DNA of 64,000 bases from Desulfovibrio gilichinskyi (GTDB lineage: Bacteria > Desulfobacterota > Desulfovibrionia > Desulfovibrionales > Desulfovibrionaceae), in NCBI RefSeq assembly GCF_900177375.1, contig NZ_FWZU01000002.1:248001-312000 (forward strand), given 5' to 3'. This document shows positions 43,049 to 52,175 of this stretch, piece by piece; the first letter of the stretch is position 1; each line of letters opens with the position of its first letter. The notes below the pieces were generated by a model, which saw nothing but the letters and a program-made list of their open reading frames with translations, did no database searches and was not told the origin of the DNA. The translations under genes and the position numbers were made by a program.

Positions 43049-44044
43049 ATGTTTGAAGCACCTTATTTACTTTTTCTCGGAGAGGCTCCTGACGGACTGA
43101 CTGCAAAAATGGCGCAGGGGATTTATGACTGGAGACCTGAATCTGTTGCCGGACAGTTTCGCATGGAAGGCTGCAAAGCAGATCTTGGAATTAAAGATTT
43201 AACAATTAAAGATGCTGTTGCCGCCGGAGTAAAAACTCTTGTTGTCGGAGTTGTAAATCGCGGCGGAATTATTTCCGAAAGCTGGAAATCTGTTCTCATA
43301 GAAGCTCTTGAAGCGGGAATGGATATTGCCTGTGGTTTGCACAATCTGCTTCGTGATGAACCTGATCTTGCCAAGGCCGCTGCCGATAACGGCAGAACAT
43401 TATATGATGTACGTATTCCTACAGTTAAATACCCTGTAGCAAACGGAAAAAAACGTACCGGTAAAAGATGCCTTGCTGTCGGAACTGACTGTTCTGTCGG
43501 TAAAATGTACACAGCTCTTGCTATGGACCGCGAAATGAAAAAACGCGGCCTTAGGTCAACTTTTCGCGCTACAGGCCAGACCGGTATTCTTATTGAAGGC
43601 AGCGGCGTTCCTCTTGATGCAGTTGTTGCCGACTTTATGGCAGGCGCAGTTGAATGGCTCACTCCTGACAACGATGCCGACCACTGGGATATGATTGAAG
43701 GACAGGGCAGCTTGTTCCACGCTTCTTATTCCGGAGTAACCATGGCTCTTGTTCATGGCGGACAGCCTGATGCTTTGATTCTTTGTCATGAACCTACCCG
43801 TAAACATATGCGCGGCCTGCCTGATTATCAGCAGCCTTCACTTGAAGATCTTCGCGATGTTGCACTTAGACTTGCTCAGGTTGTTAACCCAGCATGTAAA
43901 GTTGCTGCTATTTCAATAAATACTCAGCATATGGATGAAGCTTCCGCTCTCAAATATTTGGAAGAAGTCGAAAAGAGAATGGGAATCCCTACTGTTGATC
44001 CTTTCCGTCAGGGTGCAGCTCGTCTTGTCGAGGCTCTTGTATGA
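43049..44044 (+). CDS. dgcN: DUF1611 protein, D-glutamate N-acetyltransferase-like (DgcN)
   Basis: The 331-residue protein is a DUF1611 member. An N-terminal Rossmann-like domain (TLVVGVVNRGGIISESWKSV) leads to a P-loop GTDCSVGKMY at about 145-154 and a C-terminal NTPase-like domain (GVPLDAVVADFMAGAVEWLT, MIEGQGSLFHASYSG). In marine bacteria DgcN, of this family, acetylates D-glutamate, and DgcA racemises the product. The next gene here is a DgcA-type enzyme overlapping by 4 bases (ATGA), and a D-amino acid aminotransferase follows, which strongly supports this role. GGGAG lies before the ATG. Confidence 0.85.
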   Translation: MFEAPYLLFLGEAPDGLTAKMAQGIYDWRPESVAGQFRMEGCKADLGIKDLTIKDAVAAGVKTLVVGVVNRGGIISESWKSVLIEALEAGMDIACGLHNLLRDEPDLAKAAADNGRTLYDVRIPTVKYPVANGKKRTGKRCLAVGTDCSVGKMYTALAMDREMKKRGLRSTFRATGQTGILIEGSGVPLDAVVADFMAGAVEWLTPDNDADHWDMIEGQGSLFHASYSGVTMALVHGGQPDALILCHEPTRKHMRGLPDYQQPSLEDLRDVALRLAQVVNPACKVAAISINTQHMDEASALKYLEEVEKRMGIPTVDPFRQGAARLVEALV

Positions 44045-45006
44045 TAATCTCGGCTAAGAGAGAAGTCTTTCCACTGGCGAAGGTGTTTACCATTTCCCGT
44101 GGTTCGCGCACTGAGGCTGTGGTCGTCCGTGTTGAGATTGAGCAGGACGGCTATAAAGGGCAGGGGGAATGCGTTCCTTATGCCCGTTATGACGAAACTG
44201 TTGAAAGTGTGATCGGACAGATTGAAAGTCTGGAACTGCCTGTCACCCGTGAAGCTCTGCAACATGCTCTGCCTGCCGGTGCTGCACGCAATGCGGTTGA
44301 CTGTGCCCTTTGGGATCTCGAAGCCAAGATGAAAAATACAGCTGTCTGGCAACTTGCCGGACTTGATGTTCCCGGTCCCGAAATCACAGCTTACACTTTG
44401 TCTCTTGATACACCGGATAATATGCAGGATCAGGCCGCTGAGAACGCACATCGCCCGCTTTTGAAAGTGAAGCTCGGCGGTAAAGGCGATATCGCACGCA
44501 TTGAAGCCGTGCGTAGAGGTGCTCCTGATTCCCGTATCATTATTGATGCAAATGAAGGCTGGACTCCTGAAATCTACGCTGAAATGGCCCCTGTTCTTGT
44601 CCGTCTCGGGGTCGAGATGGTCGAGCAGCCTTTGCCTGCCGGTGATGATGATGCTTTGCTTCATATGGACCGTGTACTCCCGGTCTGCGCTGACGAATCG
44701 TGCCATGAACGCAGTTCTTTGTCCGGCCTTAAGGGCAAGTATGACATGATCAATATTAAGCTGGACAAAACCGGCGGACTTACCGAAGCTCTCGCCCTGA
44801 GAAAACAGGCCGCAGACGAAGGGTATCAAGTTATGGTCGGTTGCATGGTCGGATCATCGCTTGCGATGGCTCCTGCAATGCTGGTCGCTCAAGGTGCGGC
44901 TGTAGTTGATCTTGACGGTCCATTGCTGCTTGCTGAAGATCGTGAGTATGGATTGCTTTATGATGAAAAAGGTGCACATCCCCCAGTCAGTGATTTGTGG
45001 GGATAG
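44041..45006 (+). CDS. dgcA: Enolase-superfamily dipeptide epimerase-like, N-acetyl-D-glutamate racemase (DgcA)
   Basis: The 321-residue protein has the muconate-lactonising/dipeptide-epimerase plan. The capping domain includes GQGECVPYARYDETVESV. The general-base pair KVK is at 142-144, and the metal ligands are Asp169 (IIIDANEGW), Glu195 (VEQPLP) and Asp218 (CADES). A second base Lys240 lies in INIKLDKTGG. Such enzymes invert an alpha carbon next to a carboxylate. Operon context with dgcN, and overlap of start and stop, points to N-acetyl-D-glutamate rather than L-Ala-D/L-Glu, but dipeptide epimerisation cannot be excluded from sequence. Confidence 0.86.
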   Translation: MIISAKREVFPLAKVFTISRGSRTEAVVVRVEIEQDGYKGQGECVPYARYDETVESVIGQIESLELPVTREALQHALPAGAARNAVDCALWDLEAKMKNTAVWQLAGLDVPGPEITAYTLSLDTPDNMQDQAAENAHRPLLKVKLGGKGDIARIEAVRRGAPDSRIIIDANEGWTPEIYAEMAPVLVRLGVEMVEQPLPAGDDDALLHMDRVLPVCADESCHERSSLSGLKGKYDMINIKLDKTGGLTEALALRKQAADEGYQVMVGCMVGSSLAMAPAMLVAQGAAVVDLDGPLLLAEDREYGLLYDEKGAHPPVSDLWG

Positions 45007-45060
45007 TCCTGAAAGAATTTTATTACCTCCCTATCTAAGGGACTTATATAAGGTGTTGAT

Positions 45061-45906
45061 ATGAGTCGTATTGTTTATGTTAATGGTGCTTATGTTCCTG
45101 AAGAAGAAGCAACCGTTTCTATTTTTGACCGTGGATTTCTTTTTGCAGATGCTGTTTACGAAGTGTGTGCAATTCTTGATGGTAAAATTTGTGAATTTGA
45201 AGGTCATGTTGAAAGATTGATTCGCTCTCTCGGGGAATTAGATATGGGAATGCCTGTAAGCAAAGAAGAATTGCTTGAGATTCACCGTGAACTTATCAAG
45301 AGAAACAACGTTGAACAGGGCGCGATCTATCTTCAGATTACTCGCGGTACTGCCGACCGTGATTTTGTCTACAAGAAAGATATGAAGCAGACTTTGGTAA
45401 TGTTTACTCAGGCAAAAGGCCTGACTGAAGAGAAAGCCGGAATCCGTGTAGTTTCCGCTCCTGATATCCGCTGGGGTAGAAGGGACATTAAAACTGTACA
45501 GCTTCTAGCTTCATCCATGTGTAAAACCATGGCAAAGGCTGCCGGCAAAGATGACGCTTGGTTGGTTCAGGACGGTTTCGTTACTGAAGGATCTTCAAGT
45601 AATGCTTACATTGTCACCAAAGACGGTAAAATCGTTACTCGTAATCTCTCCACCTCTATTCTGCACGGAATTACCCGCAAGGCCATTCTCAGACTTGCGG
45701 CTGAACTTGATATGGAAATTGAAGAACGTCCGTTCACTATTGCTGAAGCTCAGGACGCAGCAGAAGCTTTCTTCACTGCGGCAACAGCTTTTGTTTACCC
45801 CGTCATCGAAATTGACGGTGTTGAACTTAACGGTGGTAAACCTGGTCCTGTCGCAAAACGTTTAAATGAAGTTTATATCGAAGAAAGCAGAAAATCTTAT
45901 ATCTAA
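45061..45906 (+). CDS. dat: D-amino acid aminotransferase (branched-chain aminotransferase fold)
   Basis: The 281-residue protein is a fold-type IV PLP enzyme: VNGAYVPEEEATVSIFDRGF, LFADAVYEVCAI, GAIYLQITRGTADRDF, the PLP Lys at about residue 144 in RRDIKTVQLLASSM, VTEGSSSNAYIV, and the phosphate-binding LSTSILHGITRKAIL. YEVCAI and the RGTADRDF segment fit D-amino acid aminotransferase better than branched-chain enzymes. It would pass amino groups from D-amino acids to 2-oxoglutarate, giving D-glutamate, the substrate of DgcN. It follows dgcA by 54 bases and ends at a strong terminator. Confidence 0.9.
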   Translation: MSRIVYVNGAYVPEEEATVSIFDRGFLFADAVYEVCAILDGKICEFEGHVERLIRSLGELDMGMPVSKEELLEIHRELIKRNNVEQGAIYLQITRGTADRDFVYKKDMKQTLVMFTQAKGLTEEKAGIRVVSAPDIRWGRRDIKTVQLLASSMCKTMAKAAGKDDAWLVQDGFVTEGSSSNAYIVTKDGKIVTRNLSTSILHGITRKAILRLAAELDMEIEERPFTIAEAQDAAEAFFTAATAFVYPVIEIDGVELNGGKPGPVAKRLNEVYIEESRKSYI

Positions 45907-45970
45907 TAGTTTGAATGAGTATTGACCGCGTTTAGCGGAAAACTGCAGATTCAATCTGACGAATAAATGA

Positions 45971-46002
45971 AAGGCCGGTTAATAATTAACCGGCCTTTTT
46001 GC
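45971..46002 (+). terminator. Rho-independent terminator of the dgcN-dgcA-dat operon
   Basis: AAGGCCGGTTAA (45971-45982) pairs perfectly with TTAACCGGCCTT (45986-45997) around a 3-base loop, followed by a T run. Confidence 0.9.
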
Positions 46003-46142
46003 TTTTTTGCTTTTTTGTTTTTATTATTTTTTATTACGAAAGGCTCAGTTCTCTACTTTAAAACAGCGTTGTTGGTATTATTTAGAATAGATACAGTTAT
46101 TTTTGGTAGCAAAATAAAATTCTCAGAACTCAGAGTCAATGT

Positions 46143-46203
46143 TTGACATATGCTTTTGAGAGTATTATTTATTCACTCTCAGTACTGACCAGTCAGTTCT
46201 GAG
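46143..46203 (+). promoter_or_regulatory. Promoter and 26-bp operator of the TetR-efflux operon
   Basis: TTGACA (46143-46148) and TATTTA (46166-46171) with a 17-base spacer are followed by a 26-bp palindrome (46178-46203: CTCAG-T-ACTGAC, two bases, GTCAGT-T-CTGAG) with one mismatched pair. The palindrome covers the expected start of transcription, as in TetR-repressed efflux operons. Confidence 0.8.
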
Positions 46204-46256
46204 CTGTGCAAAAATTAGTAAAAAATAAAATTTCATTTTTATACATGGAGCGGATC

Positions 46257-46826
46257 GTGAAGGAATATTCCGAAAAAGAAACGCGAATTCTTAATGCAGC
46301 AGCAGAAATGTTTACGTCCCACCCTTTTCACAAAGTGTTGTTAAGTGATGTTGCCGGAGCTGCGTCAGTAGGCAAAGGAACTCTATATTTATATTTCAAA
46401 AATAAGGAAGAGCTTTATTTTGCTGTTATATTCAGAGAATTTTCAATTCTTGTTGAAAAACTTACTAAAAAAATTAAACAGGGAAATTTAAGTCCTGTTG
46501 AACAGTTAACTACGATTATTAAATGCTTGACGAAACGCTTGTTTGCCAAGGCCACCAATGTTGAACTTTTGGGGACTTTTGTTTCATGTCCTAAGAACGA
46601 GGAGTGGCAGGAAAAGAGAGTTGAACTTTGGACACTAATTGAATCGGTTATTGTACAGGGAGTTGAGCAGGGCGAGTTCGAAGATTCAAATCCAAGACTT
46701 ACGGCTCAATATATTCCGGGTTTCATTCGTTCAGTAAGTCTTTTCCGTCCTGAAAATATAGATTGCGAAACAATTCAAAAACATGCGTGTGAGTTTGTTC
46801 TTAAAGGTATCAAAAAAGGAAAGTAA
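46257..46826 (+). CDS. TetR/AcrR family regulator of the efflux operon
   Basis: The protein has the TetR helix-turn-helix (TRILNAAAEMFTSHPFHKVL, DVAGAASVGKGTLYLYFKNK, EELYFAVIF) and a helical C-terminal domain. The start is set at GTG 46257, which has GGAGCGG six bases upstream. An ATG at 46245 within that ribosome site and an upstream codon at 46206 have none. It precedes emrA- and emrB-like genes by 70 bases on the same strand, and a long palindrome lies in its promoter. It should repress the pump operon and release it on binding a drug or lipid-like inducer. Confidence 0.92.
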   Translation: MKEYSEKETRILNAAAEMFTSHPFHKVLLSDVAGAASVGKGTLYLYFKNKEELYFAVIFREFSILVEKLTKKIKQGNLSPVEQLTTIIKCLTKRLFAKATNVELLGTFVSCPKNEEWQEKRVELWTLIESVIVQGVEQGEFEDSNPRLTAQYIPGFIRSVSLFRPENIDCETIQKHACEFVLKGIKKGK

Positions 46827-46896
46827 CATCAGTATTATTAATACTTTTCTGCTCTTTTTGGACCGACAGTTTAAATTAAAATAGGCGTAAGTAAAA

Positions 46897-48114
46897 ATGA
46901 ATAAAGATATAATAGAATCACCAGATGAAAAAAAGACCCGTAAAAAAGGGTTTAAAGGAAATATTCGCAAAACCGCTCTGATCAGTATCGTGATGCTCAT
47001 TCTTTCAGGGGTAGTAATCTATCCGTTTTATAAGCATGCAATGACTCATGAATCCACTGATGATGCGTTTGTTGAAACTCATGTTGTCGCTATCAGTCCT
47101 AGAGTTTCAGGACATGTTGCCAAGGTACTTGTTTCTGACAATCAGCAGATAAAAAAAGGTGCTGTTATCGCGGAGATTGATCCCAGAGATTATCAGGTCG
47201 CATTGGATATTGCCACTGCCCGTTTGGAATCAGCCAAAGCTTCACTGAATGAGTCCGATGCTCTTGTTATTTCGGCTCAGCAGGAACTGGCACAGAAAAA
47301 AGCTGAGTTGATTTCACAGACCGCAGGGCTTTCAAAAACTAAATCCGAAGTTGCCGAGGCTAAAGCCGGATATTCCCGTGATGAGAGTGATTTAGGAAGG
47401 ATGCAGACAATAGCTAAAGCCGGAGCTGTCAGTCTTCAGGAATTCGATCATGCAAAAGCTCAGGAAAGAATGTCCCGCGCAAATCTTAACTCGGCCAAGT
47501 TCAGTATCGCTACTCAGTCGGCTAAAGTTTTACAGGCCAAAGCTGTTATAGAAGCCGCTCAGGGAAAATTGCAGCAGGCTTACGCACAGATAGATATGCG
47601 CAAAGCTAAACTTCGCGAGGCTCAGGCCGCTGTTGAGCAGGCTAAACTTAATTTGTCATATACAAACGTAGTCGCTCCTTGTTCCGGTTACATAACCAAG
47701 AAAGCTATTGAGGCAGGAAACTATGTTATGGCAGGTCAAAATATACTCAGCATAGTCAGTCCTGAAGTTTGGATCATAGCAAACTTTAAAGAAACACAAA
47801 TTATGAATATGCGCGCGGGGCAGGATGTTGATATTGAAGTTGATTCATACCCCGGGATTGAATTTAAAGGCCATGTTGATTCAATTCAGCGCGGAACAGG
47901 ATCTCGCTTCACGCTTCTGCCGGCTGAGAATGCAGTAGGTAACTTTATTAAAGTTGTTCAGCGTGTCCCTGTAAAAATCACACTTGATTCTTCCGCTTTT
48001 GAAGCAGGGTATAACCTCGCGCCGGGTATGTCTGTAGTTCCAAGTGTTAATGTTTCTTCTGACGGTTCTGATAAAAAAGTATCTGTTGCCTTATCAGATA
48101 AGCTGGAGCAGTAA
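46897..48114 (+). CDS. HlyD/EmrA-type membrane fusion protein of an efflux pump
   Basis: The 405-residue protein has one N-terminal membrane helix (about 27-47: TALISIVMLILSGVVIYPFY) and a periplasmic part. A lipoyl-like half motif THVVAISPRVSGHVAKVLVS, with DNQQIKKGAVIAEIDPRDYQ, marks the family. A long alpha-helical coiled coil (about 95-250) and the second half VVAPCSGYITKKAIEAGNYV follow, then a beta-barrel domain. It links the inner-membrane carrier to an outer-membrane channel. It lies between the TetR regulator and the EmrB-type carrier. No TolC-like gene is in the operon. Confidence 0.94.
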   Translation: MNKDIIESPDEKKTRKKGFKGNIRKTALISIVMLILSGVVIYPFYKHAMTHESTDDAFVETHVVAISPRVSGHVAKVLVSDNQQIKKGAVIAEIDPRDYQVALDIATARLESAKASLNESDALVISAQQELAQKKAELISQTAGLSKTKSEVAEAKAGYSRDESDLGRMQTIAKAGAVSLQEFDHAKAQERMSRANLNSAKFSIATQSAKVLQAKAVIEAAQGKLQQAYAQIDMRKAKLREAQAAVEQAKLNLSYTNVVAPCSGYITKKAIEAGNYVMAGQNILSIVSPEVWIIANFKETQIMNMRAGQDVDIEVDSYPGIEFKGHVDSIQRGTGSRFTLLPAENAVGNFIKVVQRVPVKITLDSSAFEAGYNLAPGMSVVPSVNVSSDGSDKKVSVALSDKLEQ

Positions 48115-48115
48115 A

Positions 48116-49705
48116 TTGGCCGCTTTTAAAGAACCTGAGGATATGTCTCCGGCAGAACGGTGGACGATTGCTGTTACGGTAATGTTCGGTGCTTTTATCG
48201 CTGTAATGGATACAAGCGTTGTTAACGTGTCTTTATCCCATATGATGGGTAGTTTCGGTACAAGTCTTTCGTCAATTACATGGGTGGCAACAAGTTACAG
48301 TATTGCCGAGATCATAATGGTTACCATGTCCGGATGGTGGAGTGCTGTTCTCGGTCGCAAAACTCTTTATCTCGGTTCATTTGTTCTGTTCACTGTAGGA
48401 TCTATTCTTTGCGGTACAGCTACAAGTTTTACTCAGATTATTATTTATCGTGTCATACAGGGAATCGGCGGCGGAGCCTTGATTCCTGTCTCTCAGGCGA
48501 TACTTCGTGAAACTTTTCCGCCTTCCCAGCAGGGAATGGCTATGGCCGTTTACGGCATGGGTGTTGTGCTTGCCCCTGCTCTAGGGCCTATCTGCGGAGG
48601 GTGGCTGACGGATATGTGGGGCTGGCCGTGGATTTTTTACGTGAATATCCCAATTTGTATTATCGGTATATTCATGACCTTTAAATTTGTTCATGATCCG
48701 CCGTATCTGCGCCGTGGAGTCAAATCGGTTGACTGGCTAGGAATCGGACTGCTCACCGTCTTTTTAACAGGAATGCAGGTAGTGCTTGAGCGCGGACAGG
48801 AAGATCAATGGTTCGATTCAGATTTTATTACTATATTGACCATACTGACTCTAGTTTCACTTTTGGTAATGATTTTCTGGGAACTTCGCACTAAAGAGCC
48901 GATTATAAACTTCCGTGTGCTGAAAGATCTGAATTTAACTCTTGGCTCAATTATGGGGCTTATTTTCGGCATAGCACTTTTCGGAACAACGTTTGTCCTT
49001 CCTCAGTTCACGCAGCAGTTACTGGGTTATCCAGCGTTCGAAGCCGGTCTGGCTCTTGCTCCGAGGGCAGTCACCTTGCTGTTGTTTATGCCCGTGGCAG
49101 GCTGGTTGTATCAAAAAATAGGACCGCGAGCCTTAATGCTGATGGGGGTCGCAGTTATTGTCTGGTCTTACTATGATCTTATGCAACTTAATACTCAGGC
49201 CGGGATGGCTGATATGATAATGCCTTTGCTTGTTATGGGAATAGGTATGCCGTTTATGTTTATCCCGCAAAGCGCAGTTGCATTATGCACTACAGCCAAA
49301 GCTGATATGACTGACGCTTCGAGTATTTTTACGCTTGCACGCAGAATCGGCGGTAACCTAGGGTATGCTGTTGTCGCTGTTCTGCTGGACAGAGGGACCA
49401 GAATTCATCTTGCGTACCTTTCCGAAAACGTAAGTGAACTCAGGCCGTTTTCCCATAATTATCTTCTTCAGATAGGGCAGAAACTTCATGAACTCGGAGT
49501 CAGTTCTGTTGCTTCCTCCAAGATTGCAATCGGGATGCTTGAGCAGACTCTTGTCCGGCAGGCAAAAATGCTTGCATACAATGAAATATCGTTTATTTTC
49601 GGCTGTCTTTTCTTTTTACTTATTCCATTGATATTTTTATGCCCCAGCAAGGCCAAAATACTTTCGCTGAATAAAGTCCCTAAGAAAAAGGCTGCTCAGG
49701 AATAA
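48116..49705 (+). CDS. DHA2-family (EmrB-type) multidrug MFS transporter
   Basis: The protein of about 529 residues has 14 membrane helices. DHA2 marker motifs are present: FGAFIAVMDTSVVNVSLSHM in helix 1, WVATSYSIAEIIMVTMSGWW, motif A-like SAVLGRKTLYLGSF, and motif C GMGVVLAPALGPICGGWLTD in helix 5. It exports hydrophobic drugs with protons together with the EmrA-type protein. The start is taken as TTG 48116, one base after the emrA stop, with GGAG eight bases upstream; ATG 48143 is an alternative with a poor site. It ends at a terminator. Confidence 0.94.
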   Translation: MAAFKEPEDMSPAERWTIAVTVMFGAFIAVMDTSVVNVSLSHMMGSFGTSLSSITWVATSYSIAEIIMVTMSGWWSAVLGRKTLYLGSFVLFTVGSILCGTATSFTQIIIYRVIQGIGGGALIPVSQAILRETFPPSQQGMAMAVYGMGVVLAPALGPICGGWLTDMWGWPWIFYVNIPICIIGIFMTFKFVHDPPYLRRGVKSVDWLGIGLLTVFLTGMQVVLERGQEDQWFDSDFITILTILTLVSLLVMIFWELRTKEPIINFRVLKDLNLTLGSIMGLIFGIALFGTTFVLPQFTQQLLGYPAFEAGLALAPRAVTLLLFMPVAGWLYQKIGPRALMLMGVAVIVWSYYDLMQLNTQAGMADMIMPLLVMGIGMPFMFIPQSAVALCTTAKADMTDASSIFTLARRIGGNLGYAVVAVLLDRGTRIHLAYLSENVSELRPFSHNYLLQIGQKLHELGVSSVASSKIAIGMLEQTLVRQAKMLAYNEISFIFGCLFFLLIPLIFLCPSKAKILSLNKVPKKKAAQE

Positions 49706-49720
49706 TTTGTTTTATACAAT

Positions 49721-49758
49721 AAAGACCATCTTTTCGTTAGAAGAGGTGGTCTTTTTTT
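49721..49758 (+). terminator. Rho-independent terminator of the efflux operon
   Basis: AAAGACCATCTTTT (49721-49734) pairs with AAGAGGTGGTCTTT (49741-49754) with small mismatches, followed by a run of T. Confidence 0.8.
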
Positions 49759-49951
49759 TGGTTTGCTCCTCTGAGTGAAGTAATTCAGTGGATATACGGT
49801 TGCAGTATCTTTTTACAATTAACGCAATGATGCTGAACAATAATGTGATGTAGCATAGTTGTAACAATTCTCTATTGCGCTAAATTGTATCTGACTGTAA
49901 TAATTTGGAAGCTTATCCACATTCATCGATGTTTTTAAATGGAGTTTGATT

Positions 49952-51010
49952 ATGAAGAAAATTTTAGTACTCGTTTTAATGGCTATGTTTGCCTTTGCCG
50001 GAGCAGCGCATGCGGAAACTTTGAAGCTGCTGACTTGGAAAGGGTATGCTCCTCAAAAACTGATTGATACCTTTGAAAAGGAAACCGGAATCAAGGTTGA
50101 AGTAACTTTTTCTAACAATGAAGAAATGATCGCTAAATTGCGTGCTACCCGCGGAGCAGGATTCGACCTGGCTCAGCCTTCTCAGGACCGTATTTCTTCT
50201 GTTCAGGAAAAATATAAAATTTATAAGGCTCTGGACTATTCAAAGATCAAATCCGATCTCTTCATTCCTTCCATGCTTGCAGCTGTGAAAAAGAATACCT
50301 TGGTCAAAGGAAAATCCTTTGCAGTGCCCTTTTGCTGGGGAACATCCGGCCTTATTGTAAACAGTGACAAGGCTCCTGAAGCTGATTCATGGAAAGCTCT
50401 GCTGGACTCTAAGTACGCAGGACGTGTTAGCTACCGTCTTAAAAGACCTATCTTGATTGCAACCGCGTTTGCCCTCGGTTATGACCCCTTTGCGCTTTAC
50501 AGTGATATTCCTGCTTACAAAGCAATGCTCGACAAAGTCGCCGATGCTTTAATCAAAGCTAAGCCTGTCGTTAAAAATTACTGGGCTAACGGCGACTCTT
50601 TGCTTGAGTCCATGCGTTCGGAAGAAGTCTTTGTTGCAATGGCTTGGGATGCAGGCGGATGGAAACTGCACGGCGACAACAAAGCAATCGATTTTAAAGC
50701 ACCTAAAGAAGGAGCGCTCGGCTGGATTGATACTTTTGCAATCCCTGCCAAAGCGGAAAATATTGATGCCGCATACAAATGGATCAATTTCGTAATGAAA
50801 CCTGAGAATGCAGGTTATTTCTCTTCACAGGAAAAATACGCTACTGCATCCAAAGATGCTCTCAAGTTCACCGATGCTGCTGTAGCAGCTAATTTTGCAC
50901 GTTCTTTCCCTCAGGAAACCATTGATAACATTAAATGGTATCCTCCGGTTCCTGCTAAACTTGAAAGTCTTGAAGGCAAGATTCTTGATAAAGTTAAAGC
51001 CGCAAACTAG
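49952..51010 (+). CDS. potD: Spermidine/putrescine-binding periplasmic protein
   Basis: The 352-residue protein has a cleavable signal peptide (KILVLVLMAMFAFAGAAHA) and the PotD-type fold: ETLKLLTWKGYAPQKLIDTF, FDLAQPSQDRISSVQ, FAVPFCWGTSGLIVNSDKAP, SLLESMRSEEVFVAMAWDAG and a C-terminal IKWYPPVP region. It captures polyamines or a similar cation for the ABC transporter that follows. The ATG at 49952 has GGAG seven bases upstream. It is first of a four-gene operon, the gene order being binding protein, ATPase, two permeases. The substrate could also be another small cation or amino-acid derivative. Confidence 0.9.
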   Translation: MKKILVLVLMAMFAFAGAAHAETLKLLTWKGYAPQKLIDTFEKETGIKVEVTFSNNEEMIAKLRATRGAGFDLAQPSQDRISSVQEKYKIYKALDYSKIKSDLFIPSMLAAVKKNTLVKGKSFAVPFCWGTSGLIVNSDKAPEADSWKALLDSKYAGRVSYRLKRPILIATAFALGYDPFALYSDIPAYKAMLDKVADALIKAKPVVKNYWANGDSLLESMRSEEVFVAMAWDAGGWKLHGDNKAIDFKAPKEGALGWIDTFAIPAKAENIDAAYKWINFVMKPENAGYFSSQEKYATASKDALKFTDAAVAANFARSFPQETIDNIKWYPPVPAKLESLEGKILDKVKAAN

Positions 51011-51091
51011 TGTTAATTAGCACATTATAAACAAAATGGCGGGGGTCTTAACCGGATTTCCCGCCATATTCATTAAAATAAGAAGATATAT

Positions 51092-52174
51092 ATGCCTAAT
51101 GACCTTTCAGTTCATAATATATTAAAGAAGTTCGACAAGTTTACAGCTGTCGATAATGTCAGTTTCGACGTTCCCGAGGGATCATTTTTTTCTATTCTGG
51201 GTCCGTCCGGTTGTGGCAAGACCACGCTTCTGCGCATGATTGCAGGGTTTGAAGAGCCCACTTCCGGTATACTTGAGATCCGCGGTAAAAATATGCTCGG
51301 CGTTCCTCCAAACCGTCGTCCTGTTAATCTGGTTTTTCAGCACCTAGCTTTGTTTCCTATGATGGATGTTGCTGAGAACATTGCATTCGGTCTTAAACGC
51401 CGCGGAGTCAGTGGATCTGAAATTAAAAAGAAAACAGAGGCCATGCTAGAAAGGGTAGGACTTCCGGGATACGGCATAAAACAAGTCAATCAACTTTCCG
51501 GTGGGCAGAAACAGCGCGTAGCAATTGCCCGTTGTCTTGTACTGGAGCCTTCTGTTCTTTTGCTTGATGAACCGCTCGGCGCACTTGATCTCAAGTTACG
51601 CGAACAGATGAAGGTTGAGCTTAAAAAGCTTCAGGCCAAGGTCGGGACCACCTTCATATATATCACTCACGATCAGTCCGAAGCTCTTGTTATGTCCGAT
51701 AAGGTTGCTGTAATGAACCGCGGGCGGTTTGAGCAGGTTGATACTCCCCAAAATCTTTACGGTAATCCGGCAACTCCTTTTGTAGCTCAGTTTGTGGGTG
51801 ATAATAATAAATGGAGAGGAAAAGTAACTCAAAGCAATTCAGATGAAGTGCTGCTTGAAACGGATGAAGGATATTCATTCCGTACAAAAGCTAACTCCTC
51901 ATGCCCGGCCGGAAGTACTGTAGATCTGTTTCTGCGTCCTGAAGCGATGCGTATTGAGCCGCAGCAGACTGAAGGTCTTAACGTGTTTGATGTGACAGTT
52001 AAGGCTATTCTTTTTGACGGGGCCAACAGTCGCCTTCTGACCGTGACTAAAGAAGATCATGAACTTGTTGTGACTCTTCCTCAAAACCGTAAATTTGATC
52101 ATATCGTGGCAGGGGATGCCATTTCAGTCGGCTGGCATCCTGATTCCGGAATCTGTTTCGAGGCGGAGGGATAA
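51092..52174 (+). CDS. potA: Polyamine ABC transporter ATPase
   Basis: The 360-residue protein is a typical PotA. It has Walker A GPSGCGKTTLLRMIAG, a Q loop in VFQHLALFPMMDVAENIAFG, the signature LSGGQKQRVAIARCL, Walker B VLLLDEPLGALDLKLR, an H loop in YITHDQSEALVM, and a C-terminal TOBE regulatory domain (FLRPEAMRIE, SVGWHP). It drives uptake with the two permeases that follow. The next gene starts one base after its stop. Confidence 0.96.
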   Translation: MPNDLSVHNILKKFDKFTAVDNVSFDVPEGSFFSILGPSGCGKTTLLRMIAGFEEPTSGILEIRGKNMLGVPPNRRPVNLVFQHLALFPMMDVAENIAFGLKRRGVSGSEIKKKTEAMLERVGLPGYGIKQVNQLSGGQKQRVAIARCLVLEPSVLLLDEPLGALDLKLREQMKVELKKLQAKVGTTFIYITHDQSEALVMSDKVAVMNRGRFEQVDTPQNLYGNPATPFVAQFVGDNNKWRGKVTQSNSDEVLLETDEGYSFRTKANSSCPAGSTVDLFLRPEAMRIEPQQTEGLNVFDVTVKAILFDGANSRLLTVTKEDHELVVTLPQNRKFDHIVAGDAISVGWHPDSGICFEAEG

Positions 52175-52175
52175 C

